Positions 7,977-16,377 of a stretch of DNA of 64,000 nt are shown here, in pieces; the first letter of the stretch is position 1; every line of letters begins with the position of its first letter. The position numbers were made by a program, and so were the translations under genes. The notes below the pieces were generated by a model. That model had not been told where the DNA came from. It ran no database searches and worked only from the letters and a program-made list of their open reading frames with translations. Origin of the DNA: Roseovarius sp. (GTDB lineage Bacteria; Pseudomonadota; Alphaproteobacteria; Rhodobacterales; Rhodobacteraceae); the NCBI RefSeq assembly GCF_027019125.1, contig NZ_JALUXE010000002.1, forward strand, positions 1-64,000, given 5' to 3'.

Positions 7977-8714
7977 ATGGCAGGGCTTGGCAATCAGCGA
8001 TACACGGCAAGGATCGGCAGCACGCCCGAGGATCGCCGCGCCGCGCAACAGTTGCGGGCCAATGCCTTTCTCGGGGGCTCGCAAGAGCTGGATTGCGACA
8101 GCTTTGACGACATCTGCACCCATGTTCTGATCGAAGAGACAAGCAGCGGAACGCTGGTCTGCTGCTTTCGGATGTTGATGCTGAATGGTGGGGCCGAGAT
8201 TGCGCAGAGCTATTCGGCGCAATTCTATGAATTGTCGGCGCTTGCGGGATTCGAAGGCAAAATGGCCGAAATGGGCCGGTTCTGCATCGCGCCGGGGCGG
8301 CTTGATCCGGATATCCTGCGGGTGGCCTGGGCGGCGATGACGCGGTTTGTCGATGAGAATGGAATCGAGATGCTGTTTGGCTGTTCGTCCTTCCACGGCA
8401 CCGAGACCGAGACCTATCTCGATGCCTTTGCCATGCTGCGCGAGCGGCATCTGGCCCCGCGTCGCTGGTGGCCGCGGGTCAAGGCCCCGGCCGTATTCCG
8501 CTTTGCGCAGCGGCTGCGGCGGCACAAACCTGACCTGAAGCTCGCGATGCGGCATATGCCGCCACTTCTGCGCACCTACCTTTTGATGGGGGGATGGGTC
8601 AGCGATCATGCGGTGATCGACCGGCATCTCAACACGCTGCATGTGTTCACCGGCGTTGAAATCGGGGCCATTCCGCCCACGCGCAAGCGGTTGTTGCGCG
8701 CGCTTGCTGGCTGA
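7977..8714 (+). CDS. olsB: Ornithine-acyl-ACP N-acyltransferase (OlsB-like)
   Basis: 245 residues, GNAT-like acyltransferase. OlsB adds a 3-hydroxyacyl chain to ornithine, the first step of ornithine lipid synthesis. Typical features are A-R-I-G-S-T-P-E-D-R-R-A-A-Q-Q-L-R, F-D-D-I-C-T-H-V-L-I, the E-M-G-R-F-C-I motif with Arg and Cys, and G-C-S-S-F-H-G-T. The ATG at 7977 gives the family-typical N-terminus; a TTG at 7923 would add 18 Arg-rich residues that look like non-coding sequence. OlsA, the second enzyme, is not next to it. A short hairpin (7933-7956) lies in the leader. Confidence 0.85.
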   Translation: MAGLGNQRYTARIGSTPEDRRAAQQLRANAFLGGSQELDCDSFDDICTHVLIEETSSGTLVCCFRMLMLNGGAEIAQSYSAQFYELSALAGFEGKMAEMGRFCIAPGRLDPDILRVAWAAMTRFVDENGIEMLFGCSSFHGTETETYLDAFAMLRERHLAPRRWWPRVKAPAVFRFAQRLRRHKPDLKLAMRHMPPLLRTYLLMGGWVSDHAVIDRHLNTLHVFTGVEIGAIPPTRKRLLRALAG

Positions 8715-8755
8715 GGTCCCTTGACGCTGACAGGGCGGCAGGATAGCCCGCGCGC

Positions 8756-10573
8756 ATGGCACGCGCACCTCTTCTCCAGCTTACCGACATTTCGCTCACC
8801 TTTGGCGGGGAGCCTGTGTTTCACGACCTCTCGCTTGTGGTGCAGCCCGGCGACCGGGTGGCGCTTGTGGGGCGTAACGGATCGGGCAAATCCACGCTGA
8901 TGAAGGTGATGGCCGGTCTGGTCGAGCCGGATCGGGGATTGCGGATCGTCACGCCCGGCGTGAACGTGGGCTATATGGAACAAGACCCGGACATGACCGG
9001 GTTTGCCACATTGGGCGACTATGCCGCGAGCGCGTTGGACCCGGGCGAACTCTACCGAGTCGAAATGGCGGGCGAGGGGCTGAAATTCGACCCCGCGCGC
9101 CCGGTCAGCACCGCCTCGGGCGGTGAGCGCCGACGGGCGGCTTTGGCCAAGCTCATGGCCGAGGCGCCGGACCTCATGCTTCTGGACGAGCCGACCAACC
9201 ATCTGGATATCGAGGCGATTGCCTGGCTGGAAAACGAGCTGCGCGAGACGCGCAAAGGCTATGTTTTGATCAGCCACGACCGCGCATTCTTGCGTGAACT
9301 GACGCGCGCAACCCTCTGGATTGACAGGGGAATGACGCGGCGGCAGGAGAAGGGTTTTGAGCATTTCGAGGCCTGGCGCGACAAGGTTTGGGAAGAGGAA
9401 GATCAGCAGTGTCACAAGCTCGATCGCAAGATCAAGTCCGAGGCTCGGTGGGCCGTCGAAGGCATCAGCGCGCGGCGCAAGCGCAATCAGGGCCGGGTGC
9501 GCGCCTTGGCTGAATTGCGGGCCGAGCGCAGCAGCCAGATCCGGCGGCAGGGCACGGCGGCGATGGCGCTTGACTCTGGTCCGACCTCGGGGCGCAAGGT
9601 GATCGAGGCAGTCGATATTTCAAAGGCTTATGGCGACAAGCTCATCCTGCAAAAGTTCAGCATCAAGATCCTGCGCGGGGATCGCGTGGCCTTTGTCGGC
9701 CCCAATGGCGTGGGCAAGACGACGCTGCTTAAGATGCTGCTTCAGGAGATCGCGCCCGACAGTGGCACCGTAAGCCATGGCACCAATCTTGTCCCGGCGG
9801 TGTTCGATCAGGCGCGCGCGCAACTTGATCCCGAGATGACCCTGTGGGAAAGCCTGACGGGCGACGTCGACATGCGCGTATCCGGGCAGGCGGATCAGGT
9901 TCTGGTGCGGGGGCAGCCCCGGCATGTGGTGGCCTATCTCAAGGATTTCCTCTTTGACGAACGGCAGGCGCGCGCGCCGGTCAAATCCCTCTCGGGGGGC
10001 GAGAAGGCGCGGCTTTTGCTGGCGAAACTCATGGCGCGCGAGAGCAATCTCCTGGTGCTGGACGAACCGACCAACGATCTCGACATCGAGACTCTCGATC
10101 TGCTTCAGGAATTGCTCGACGATTTCGATGGCACCGTCCTTTTGGTCAGCCACGACCGCGACTTTCTGGATCGCGTGGCGACCACGACCATCGCGATGGA
10201 GGGGGATGGGCGGGCCACGACCTATGCCGGGGGCTGGTCGGATTACCGCGCGCAGCGGGGCGCGGATTCGGCGGTTGATGCCGGTAAAAAGATCAATAAA
10301 ACAGAGGTTAAAACGCCGGAGTCGAAGCAATCGAAACCGGCTGCTGCGCGCCTCAGTTTTACCGAGAAGCACCGGCTCGAGGAGTTGCCCGCTCTGATGG
10401 AGCGGCTGACGGCCGAGATTGGGAAACTTGAGGACCTGCTCTCGGACCCCGCGCTCTTTACCCGCGAGCCGCTCAAGTTCAAGAAGGCGACCGAGGCGCT
10501 GACAACGCGGCAAAGCGCCTTGGCCGAGGCGGAAGAGGAATGGCTGGCCCTGGCTGAGCGTGCCGAGGGCTGA
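8756..10573 (+). CDS. uup: ABC-F family ATPase, Uup-like
   Basis: 605 residues with two ABC ATPase domains and no membrane segments. Domain 1 has Walker A G-R-N-G-S-G-K-S-T, signature S-G-G-E-R-R-R and Walker B L-L-D-E-P-T-N-H-L. Domain 2 has G-P-N-G-V-G-K-T-T, S-G-G-E-K-A-R and V-L-D-E-P-T-N-D-L. A charged linker joins them, and a ~60-residue C-terminal coiled-coil extension (L-E-E-L-P-A-L-M-E-R-L) is typical of Uup. ABC-F proteins act on ribosomes; E. coli Uup also affects transposon excision. The stop codon abuts the stop of the convergent dehydrogenase gene with no spacer. Confidence 0.92.
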   Translation: MARAPLLQLTDISLTFGGEPVFHDLSLVVQPGDRVALVGRNGSGKSTLMKVMAGLVEPDRGLRIVTPGVNVGYMEQDPDMTGFATLGDYAASALDPGELYRVEMAGEGLKFDPARPVSTASGGERRRAALAKLMAEAPDLMLLDEPTNHLDIEAIAWLENELRETRKGYVLISHDRAFLRELTRATLWIDRGMTRRQEKGFEHFEAWRDKVWEEEDQQCHKLDRKIKSEARWAVEGISARRKRNQGRVRALAELRAERSSQIRRQGTAAMALDSGPTSGRKVIEAVDISKAYGDKLILQKFSIKILRGDRVAFVGPNGVGKTTLLKMLLQEIAPDSGTVSHGTNLVPAVFDQARAQLDPEMTLWESLTGDVDMRVSGQADQVLVRGQPRHVVAYLKDFLFDERQARAPVKSLSGGEKARLLLAKLMARESNLLVLDEPTNDLDIETLDLLQELLDDFDGTVLLVSHDRDFLDRVATTTIAMEGDGRATTYAGGWSDYRAQRGADSAVDAGKKINKTEVKTPESKQSKPAAARLSFTEKHRLEELPALMERLTAEIGKLEDLLSDPALFTREPLKFKKATEALTTRQSALAEAEEEWLALAERAEG

Positions 10574-11329
10574 TTATTGCATCCGTAGCGCGCCATCGAG
10601 GCGGATCACCTCGCCGTTGAGATACCCGCACGCGATGATGAAGGCCGCAAGCCGGGCATATTCGACCGGATCGCCGAGACGTTTGGGGAATGTCACCTCT
10701 GCGGCCAGACTATCCTGGACCTCTTGCGGCAGGCCGCGCAGCATCGGTGTGGCAAAGGTGCCGGGGGCGATCGCCATGACGCGAATCCCCTCGCGCGCGA
10801 GGTCGCGGGCCATGGGCAGCGACAGGCCGACGATTCCCCCCTTGGAGGCGGCATAGGCGGCCTGACCCTTCTGCCCGTCAAAGGCGGCGATGGAGGCGGT
10901 GTTGATGATCACCCCGCGTGCGCCATCCGCGTCGGGGGCGTTCTTTGCCATCTCCACCGCCGCAAGGCGTGCCACGTTGAACGAGCCCACGAGGTTGATG
11001 TCGAGCGTGCGTCGAAACAGGTCGAGCGGGTGGGGGCCATCACGGCCCAGCACCTTGGCGCCGGTGGCGATGCCAGCACAGTTTACCACCGCCGTGATCC
11101 GGCCCATGGCGGATGTGGCGGCTGCGATCGCGGCTGCAACGGAGGCCTCATCCGTGACATCGGTGGCCACGAAATGCGCGCCGATTTCGGCGGCGATGGC
11201 CGTCCCGCGCTCTGCATCGCGGTCGAACAGTGTCACCTCTGCGCCAAGGCTGCGAAAATGGCGGGCGGTCGCCTCGCCGAGCCCTGACGCGCCGCCCGTG
11301 ATGATCGCGGCTGTATCCTCTATGCGCAT
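10574..11329 (-). CDS. Short-chain dehydrogenase, probable type II 3-hydroxyacyl-CoA dehydrogenase
   Basis: 251 residues. The Rossmann motif T-G-G-A-S-G-L-G is at residues ~11-18. N-C-A-G follows, with the Ser-Tyr-Lys catalytic set in T-A-S-I-A-A-F and Y-A-A-S-K. The sequence T-A-S-I-A-A-F-D-G-Q-K-G-Q-A-A-Y is characteristic of the HSD17B10-like group, which oxidises 3-hydroxyacyl-CoA or 2-methyl-3-hydroxybutyryl-CoA with NAD+. This suggests a role in fatty-acid or isoleucine breakdown. Its promoter carries the palindrome also seen before ivd at 42.7 kb, which supports an acyl-CoA catabolic role. Exact substrate is not decidable from sequence. Confidence 0.85.
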   Translation of the reverse strand: MRIEDTAAIITGGASGLGEATARHFRSLGAEVTLFDRDAERGTAIAAEIGAHFVATDVTDEASVAAAIAAATSAMGRITAVVNCAGIATGAKVLGRDGPHPLDLFRRTLDINLVGSFNVARLAAVEMAKNAPDADGARGVIINTASIAAFDGQKGQAAYAASKGGIVGLSLPMARDLAREGIRVMAIAPGTFATPMLRGLPQEVQDSLAAEVTFPKRLGDPVEYARLAAFIIACGYLNGEVIRLDGALRMQ

Positions 11330-11349
11330 GGTGCCCTCGCCTATTTAAA

Positions 11350-11390
11350 TGAACATACGTTCAAATACTCTCTGCGCTCCGACCTGTCAA
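11350..11390 (-). promoter_or_regulatory. Promoter and TetR-type operator of the dehydrogenase gene
   Basis: On the minus strand TTGACA (11390-11385) is followed after 17 bases by TATTTG (11367-11362), which runs straight into the palindrome TGAAC-N4-GTTCA (11363-11350). The -35 box is perfect and the -10 box weak. The palindrome covers the -10 and start region, as expected for a repressor site. The same half-sites and spacing occur at 42687-42700 before ivd. Confidence 0.62.
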
Positions 11391-11434
11391 AGACTGTCTG
11401 GATTTCTTCTTGGTATAAATACTCATATTCGGGC

Positions 11435-12487
11435 TTAGCCCTTGCGTTGTCGCCAGCGGGTGATCACCCCGAGCGTCAACACGGTGAGCACGATGCGGTA
11501 GATATGGTGGATCGTCACGAAGGCCGGGTTGGCATGAAGGCTCAGGGCGACGAGGGCCATTTCGGTGACGCCGCCGGGGGCGAGGGTGATCAGCAGCACG
11601 TCCACCGCCTCGCCGGTCATCTCATGCAGGGTCACGGCCAGCCCCACGCCGAGACCGAGCATCGCCCCCACCGCCGCCATGGCGAGCGCTGTCCCGCGCA
11701 GCAAGAGGCGACGGCTGAGCCCGGTAAACCGCATCCCGAGCGCCGTGCCGAGCACGATTTGCGCCATGTTTACAAGCCATTGCGGTATGTCGAAGCTGAG
11801 CCATCCGGTGAGCGACAGCGCCGCCGCAAGGGCCATTGGCCCGGTCATCTGCCCGGCTGGCAAGCGCAGCACACGGCCCAGAGTGAGGCCCCCCAGCCCC
11901 GCCAGCACGATCAGCGGCAGGTCGGACCAGGGCACATCGGGGCGCGCCATGGTCATGCCCGCTGAGCTGCCCACGGGCGCGCCCAGCCAAAGCGAGAGAC
12001 CAAGGGGCAGGGCGGTCACCACGACGATGATGCGCAGGAATTGCTGCATCATCAGGCGGGTCACATCGGCGCCGGCGGCCTCGCCCAGTTCGATGCTTTC
12101 ATAGAGCCCGCCGGGGGTGCTGGCGTAGAAGGCGGTTGTCGGATCATAGCCACCAAGATGGCGAAAGATGGCATAGCCCATGGCATGTGCCAGTCCGACA
12201 AAAAGCGTGACCGCGCCGAAGGTTAGCGCGTAGTGATGCGCCTCGGTGAAGAGGGCTGGTGTCACTTGCGCGCCGATCATGAGGCCGATGATGGCGATGA
12301 ACATGAGGCGCAGTTTCTGCGGAAAGCGGTAGCCTGCGGGCAGGCGTTCGGGCCGGGCGGTGGCGATGACGGCCGAGATGGCCAGCGGACCGAGCATTAA
12401 GGGCAAGGGCAGGCCGATGGCCTGACCCGCAAAGCCGGAGAGGGCAGAGATTATCAGCAGCAGGAGGGTGGTCGCGTGGATCGGCAT
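11435..12487 (-). CDS. AbrB-family integral membrane protein (AbrB-duplication type)
   Basis: 350 residues, almost entirely hydrophobic, with about ten predicted membrane segments in two similar halves, each with a Gly/Pro-rich segment (F-A-G-Q-A-I-G-L-P-L-P-L-M-L-G-P near residue 20; L-P-A-G-Q-M-T-G-P-M-A-L-A in the second half). This is the pattern of the family annotated AbrB or, by an old misnomer, ammonia monooxygenase. Despite its name it is a membrane protein, not the DNA-binding AbrB. Transport is likely but no substrate is known. It lies 43 bases after the molybdenum hydroxylase genes on the same strand and may be their transport partner. Confidence 0.82.
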   Translation of the reverse strand: MPIHATTLLLLIISALSGFAGQAIGLPLPLMLGPLAISAVIATARPERLPAGYRFPQKLRLMFIAIIGLMIGAQVTPALFTEAHHYALTFGAVTLFVGLAHAMGYAIFRHLGGYDPTTAFYASTPGGLYESIELGEAAGADVTRLMMQQFLRIIVVVTALPLGLSLWLGAPVGSSAGMTMARPDVPWSDLPLIVLAGLGGLTLGRVLRLPAGQMTGPMALAAALSLTGWLSFDIPQWLVNMAQIVLGTALGMRFTGLSRRLLLRGTALAMAAVGAMLGLGVGLAVTLHEMTGEAVDVLLITLAPGGVTEMALVALSLHANPAFVTIHHIYRIVLTVLTLGVITRWRQRKG

Positions 12488-12530
12488 GGTGCCTGTTCAA
12501 GCACCGGGCGCGGGCAGGGGCAAGGGGCGC

Positions 12531-14771
12531 TCAGATGAATGTGACGAATTTGTCGAAGGGCATTTCGCGCAGGCGTCGGCCTGTGGCGGCAAAGATCGCA
12601 TTGGCCAGCGCGGGGGCGGCGGGGGGCACAGGCGGCTCGCCGATGCCCTTGATCCGCGTTCCGTTCTGTAGCCCGCGCACGGTGATTTCTGGGCATTCAT
12701 AGAGGCGAAGCGATTGAAATGTATCGAAATTTGTCTGTTCCGCCGCACCGTCCGCATAGGTGATCTGGGCGTGCATCGCATGGCCCAGACCAAAGAGCAC
12801 ACCGCCTTTGACCAGCCCGTCAAAGTTGACGGGATCCAGGATGCGGCCCACATCGGCGGCGACATAGACGTGGTCAAGGCGCAGGCCGCCTTCGGTGTTC
12901 GTGACCTCGACCACCTGCGCGCAGGGCACGCCGAACGACAGGCAGAAGGCCACGCCGCGCCCCTGGTTCGGGGCGAGGGGGCTGCCCCAGTTGGACATCT
13001 CGCCCACGGCCTCCAGCACCTTTCGCGAGGGGGTGTGATTGCACAGGCGCAGGCGTTCGGCCAGCGGATCGGCCCCGGCGGCGTGGATCAGTTCGTCAAG
13101 CAGGCTGTCGTGAAAGAACCCGTTGGACGACGCCCCGACCGAACGCCAGGAGGAGATCGGCGCAAGCTCTGGCGCGCGGTAGCCCGTCACGCGATAGTGA
13201 GGAATATCAAAGGGTTGATCCCATGCTCCGGCCACGATTTGCAGGTCGGGTCCCAGCGCGGGGATGGCTTGGCGGCCCATCTGTGACGAAAGAACCGACG
13301 GCATGGCGATGCCCAGATCATAGGCCGCGACCTGACCATTGGCGACCCGGCCCCGCCCGCGCGCCAGTGCGATCTGGCGGGGAAAGTCGTGGGTCATGTC
13401 CTCTTCGCGCGAATAGGTCAGTTTCACCGGCCGCCCCGGCAATTCCATCGCGATGCGGGTGGCGTGGCGCGTGACCTCATCTTCGAGCCGGTGGCCAAAG
13501 CTGCCGCCGATCATCAGGGCGTGGATCTGGACGGCGTCGGGTGTAAGGTTTGTAAGCTTTGCCACGTTGTTTTGTACAAAGCGCGGCACCTGGGTGCCGG
13601 TCCAGATATCCACGCGCTCGGGCGTGTAGAGGACAGTGGCGTTGAGCGGTTCGAGCGGCGCGTGGGCGACGTAGGGCGCACGGTATTCGACCGTCAGATC
13701 GGTGCCATCGGAAAGAGCCGTGTCGATGTCGCCCTCATCGCGGAACCGGCTGTCCTGCCGCTCGGGGGTGAAGCTGTCGGAGAGGGTTTGCCAATGGGTG
13801 TCCATCTCGGGCGGAATGCGGGCGGGGCCCCATTCGACGGGAATGGCCGCGACCGCCTGCATCGCGCGCCATGTGTTATCGGCGATCACGGCGACGCCGT
13901 CGGGCAGGGCCACCACCTTGATCACGCCGCGCATGGCGAGAGCGGGGGCCGGATCATGGCTGAGGCGCGCGCCGCCGATGGCGGGGTTGAGGCGGAGGGC
14001 GGCATGGGCCATGTCGGGGCGCGTCACGTCGATGCCGTAGTCCTGCGTGCCGGTGGATTTTGCGACGATGTCGATCCGCTGCATCGGTTTGCCAAGGAGG
14101 CGCCAGTCGGAGGGCGCGCGCAGGGTCACATCGGTGACGGGATCGGTCGTCGCTGCCTCGGCGGCGAGGCTCTGGTAGCTGAGGCGTGTGCCGTCGGGCA
14201 GGATCACCGCGCCGCGTTCGGTTCTCAAATCGGTGACGGAGAGGGTATGCAGCCGGGCGGCGGTGGCCTTGAGCGTTTCGCGGGCCACGGCCCCGGCATG
14301 GCGGAGTTTGTCGAATCCATCGGGGACGGTGGTGGAGCCGCCGGTGATCTGCATGCCCAGGAATTTCATCGGGGCATCCGCGAGGCTGCGCGTGGTGTCG
14401 GCCAGCCAGCTTTCGTCGGTGGCGCGGAAGGGCACGGCGTCGCCAGAGAGTGCGGTGTTGTAATAGGCGGGGCTGGGGGGGCCGGGATCGGTCTTGATCT
14501 GGTCGAGATCGACGTCCAGCTCTTCGGCAAGGAGGGCCGCCTGAACGGAAATCGCCCCCTGGCCCTTGTCGGCGCGCGGGGTGATGAGGGTGATCGCGTC
14601 AGATGTGATCAGCACATAGGGCGTTAGGGCCGCGGCCCCATCCGGCAGGTCGGAAAGGAGCGGGTTGGCATAGGGCGTCTTGTAGCGCCAGACGCCGAAG
14701 GCCACGCCACCGGCGATGGCAACCGAGCCAATGAGAAACGTGCGGCGGGCGATGGTTTTGACGCGGCCCAT
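12531..14771 (-). CDS. Xanthine dehydrogenase-family molybdopterin-binding subunit (IorB-like)
   Basis: 746 residues, the length of the large subunits of isoquinoline 1-oxidoreductase and aldehyde-oxidising periplasmic molybdenum hydroxylases. The N-terminus has a Tat-type signal with R-R-T-F-L-I-G and a hydrophobic stretch, so the folded enzyme is probably exported. Recognisable segments are P-R-A-D-K-G-Q-G, G-G-S-F-G-H-R (molybdopterin contact) and G-I-G-E-P-P-V-P-P-A-A-P near the C-terminus, which includes the catalytic Glu region. The 2Fe-2S subunit gene lies directly upstream. No separate FAD subunit is present, as in the IorAB type, so electrons probably pass to cytochrome c. The substrate is unknown. 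Confidence 0.87.
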   Translation of the reverse strand: MGRVKTIARRTFLIGSVAIAGGVAFGVWRYKTPYANPLLSDLPDGAAALTPYVLITSDAITLITPRADKGQGAISVQAALLAEELDVDLDQIKTDPGPPSPAYYNTALSGDAVPFRATDESWLADTTRSLADAPMKFLGMQITGGSTTVPDGFDKLRHAGAVARETLKATAARLHTLSVTDLRTERGAVILPDGTRLSYQSLAAEAATTDPVTDVTLRAPSDWRLLGKPMQRIDIVAKSTGTQDYGIDVTRPDMAHAALRLNPAIGGARLSHDPAPALAMRGVIKVVALPDGVAVIADNTWRAMQAVAAIPVEWGPARIPPEMDTHWQTLSDSFTPERQDSRFRDEGDIDTALSDGTDLTVEYRAPYVAHAPLEPLNATVLYTPERVDIWTGTQVPRFVQNNVAKLTNLTPDAVQIHALMIGGSFGHRLEDEVTRHATRIAMELPGRPVKLTYSREEDMTHDFPRQIALARGRGRVANGQVAAYDLGIAMPSVLSSQMGRQAIPALGPDLQIVAGAWDQPFDIPHYRVTGYRAPELAPISSWRSVGASSNGFFHDSLLDELIHAAGADPLAERLRLCNHTPSRKVLEAVGEMSNWGSPLAPNQGRGVAFCLSFGVPCAQVVEVTNTEGGLRLDHVYVAADVGRILDPVNFDGLVKGGVLFGLGHAMHAQITYADGAAEQTNFDTFQSLRLYECPEITVRGLQNGTRIKGIGEPPVPPAAPALANAIFAATGRRLREMPFDKFVTFI

Positions 14772-14774
14772 GGA

Positions 14775-15236
14775 TCACGCACCCCGGAGGTTGCGGGCGG
14801 CGGTTTTCACGGCCTCGCGGATCCGCGGATAGGTGCCGCAGCGGCAGAGATTGCCGGACATGGCGTCGTCAATCTCGGTGTCGGTGGGGTCTGGGATCTC
14901 GGACAGGAGGCTTGCGGCCTGCATGATCTGGCCGGACTGACAATAGCCGCATTGCGCCACCTGATGTGAAATCCAGGCGGATTGCACCGGATGCGGAGCC
15001 TCGGGCGTGCCCAGCCCCTCGATGGTGGTGACAGGCCCCCAGACATCGCCCACCGCCACCTGACAGGAGCGGGTGGCAACCCCGTCGATATGCACCGTGC
15101 AGGCGCCGCATTGGGCGATGCCGCAGCCATATTTCACCCCGGTGAGGCCAAGGATGTCGCGCAGCGCCCAGAGGAGCGGCATGTCGGGTTCGAGGCCCTC
15201 CAAGGAATGATCGGTGCCGTTGACGGTGAGTTGCAT
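14775..15236 (-). CDS. Two-[2Fe-2S] cluster subunit of a molybdenum hydroxylase (IorA-like)
   Basis: 153 residues starting at [10 protein letters not shown]. Cluster 1 ligands are C-G-I-A-Q-C-G-A-C with a later Cys (T-R-S-C). Cluster 2 ligands are C-G-Y-C-Q-S-G-Q-I and C-R-C-G-T-Y. This is the small electron-transfer subunit that partners the molybdopterin subunit three bases downstream. The frame continues 11 codons upstream, but the family begins at the Met used here. A strong promoter with an embedded palindrome lies about 30 bases upstream. Confidence 0.93.
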   Translation of the reverse strand: MQLTVNGTDHSLEGLEPDMPLLWALRDILGLTGVKYGCGIAQCGACTVHIDGVATRSCQVAVGDVWGPVTTIEGLGTPEAPHPVQSAWISHQVAQCGYCQSGQIMQAASLLSEIPDPTDTEIDDAMSGNLCRCGTYPRIREAVKTAARNLRGA

Positions 15237-15265
15237 GGCGCGCCCCTTTTGCAGCCCTTTGAGGA

Positions 15266-15293
15266 ACAATAAACTGAACGGTTCACTTGTCCA
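15266..15293 (-). promoter_or_regulatory. Promoter with operator in the spacer, before the iorAB-like genes
   Basis: On the minus strand TGGACA (15293-15288), a 16-base spacer and TATTGT (15271-15266) make a good sigma-70-type promoter. The spacer contains the palindrome TGAAC-G-GTTCA (15275-15285), with half-sites like those of the ivd and dehydrogenase operators but a 1-base rather than 4-base centre. This placement suits a TetR-type repressor. No regulator gene lies next to it. Confidence 0.58.
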
Positions 15294-15348
15294 GATGGCA
15301 TGGCAATTGCTGTTTCACTCAGGCGCAAAGACCGTATAGTGAGGGCAA

Positions 15349-16248
15349 ATGATCCAAGAGGCCGGAAAACGGATGCAGGTTGTCATTCACGCAGGCGCCC
15401 ATCACACCGACGAGGACAGGCTGATCAACTGCCTTTCCAACAATCGCGAGATGCTGGCGCGCCACGGAACCAATGTTCCCGATCCGCAGCGCTATCGCCG
15501 TCTGGTGCGCGATGTCTTGCATCACGCGCAGGATGCGGAGCTGGCGCCTGATGCGCGCGATGTTCTGGTGGATGCGATCAGCAACGACGGCGCGGTGGAC
15601 CGGCTTGTCCTGTCCAATCCGGGGTTTTTCGGCACGCCCAAGATGGCGGTGGGCGGTGGCGTGTTCTATGGCGCGGCCGAGCATCGGCTGAACCTGTTTC
15701 GGCAATTGTTTCCGGATGATCATCTGGAGCTGTTCATCGGGGTGGTCAATCCGGCGACGTTCCTGCCGCCGCTGCTGAAGAATACGGAGTTTGATACGGT
15801 CGAGGCGCTCTTGCGGGGGTACGCGGCCACGGATCTGCGCTGGTCCGAACTGATCACGCGGGTGCGCAGGCATCATCCGGATATTCCGATCACCGTCTGG
15901 TGCAACGAGGATACGCCGCTGATCTGGAGCCAAGTGGTGCGGGAACTGGCGGGCATTGATCCGACCGTGCGCTTTGATGGCGAGTTCAGCCTGATCGAAG
16001 AGATCATGACCCCGGCGGGGCGTGAGCGGTTTCGCGGGTATCTGGCGTCGCATCCCGGCCTCACCGAGGTGCAGAAGCGGCGGGTGGTGGCGGCGTTCCT
16101 GGACAAGTTCGCCGATGAGGCGGCCATCGAGGAAGAGTTGGACGCGCCCGGATGGACCGATGCCTTTGTGGCCACGCTGAGCGAACTCTATGATGAGGAC
16201 ATGTATACGATCCAACGGATGCAGGGCGTGCAGGTGATCGCGCCCTGA
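15349..16248 (+). CDS. Conserved hypothetical protein, sulfotransferase-like with altered P-loop
   Basis: 299 residues, soluble, no signal peptide. The beginning of the domain, I-H-A-G-A-H-H-T-D-E-D-R-L followed by L-S-N-N-R-E-M-L-A-R-H-G, lines up with the PAPS-binding start of bacterial sulfotransferases (H-x-G-x-H-K-T-G-T-T). However, the Lys-Thr-Gly-Thr part is replaced by His-Thr-Asp-Glu-Asp. The middle has L-F-I-G-V-V-N-P-A-T-F-L-P, resembling the second PAPS-contact segment (x-R-x-P), but with Asn for Arg. From memory this is a Roseobacter-group core protein without assigned function. It may have lost sulfotransfer activity or use another cofactor. An internal ATG at 15373 is an alternative start just before the domain. 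Confidence 0.75.
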   Translation: MIQEAGKRMQVVIHAGAHHTDEDRLINCLSNNREMLARHGTNVPDPQRYRRLVRDVLHHAQDAELAPDARDVLVDAISNDGAVDRLVLSNPGFFGTPKMAVGGGVFYGAAEHRLNLFRQLFPDDHLELFIGVVNPATFLPPLLKNTEFDTVEALLRGYAATDLRWSELITRVRRHHPDIPITVWCNEDTPLIWSQVVRELAGIDPTVRFDGEFSLIEEIMTPAGRERFRGYLASHPGLTEVQKRRVVAAFLDKFADEAAIEEELDAPGWTDAFVATLSELYDEDMYTIQRMQGVQVIAP

Positions 16249-16301
16249 GCGCGCGATTTCCGCTTGCAGAGGCGGAAGTGCTTGGATAATCAGGCGCGCA
16301 A

Positions 16302-16377
16302 GCCCCTATAGCTCAGCTGGTAGAGCAACTGATTTGTAATCAGTAGGTCCGCGGTTCGAGTCCGTGTGGGGGCACCA
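16302..16377 (+). tRNA. tRNA-Thr (anticodon TGT)
   Basis: 76 bases with encoded CCA. The acceptor stem GCCCCTA pairs with TGGGGGC, and the discriminator base is A. The D arm is G-C-T-C-A-G-C-T-G-G-T-A-G-A-G-C. The anticodon arm is ACTGA-TTTGTAA-TCAGT, which gives TGT. The T arm is CGCGG-TTCGAGT-CCGTG. Confidence 0.96.
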
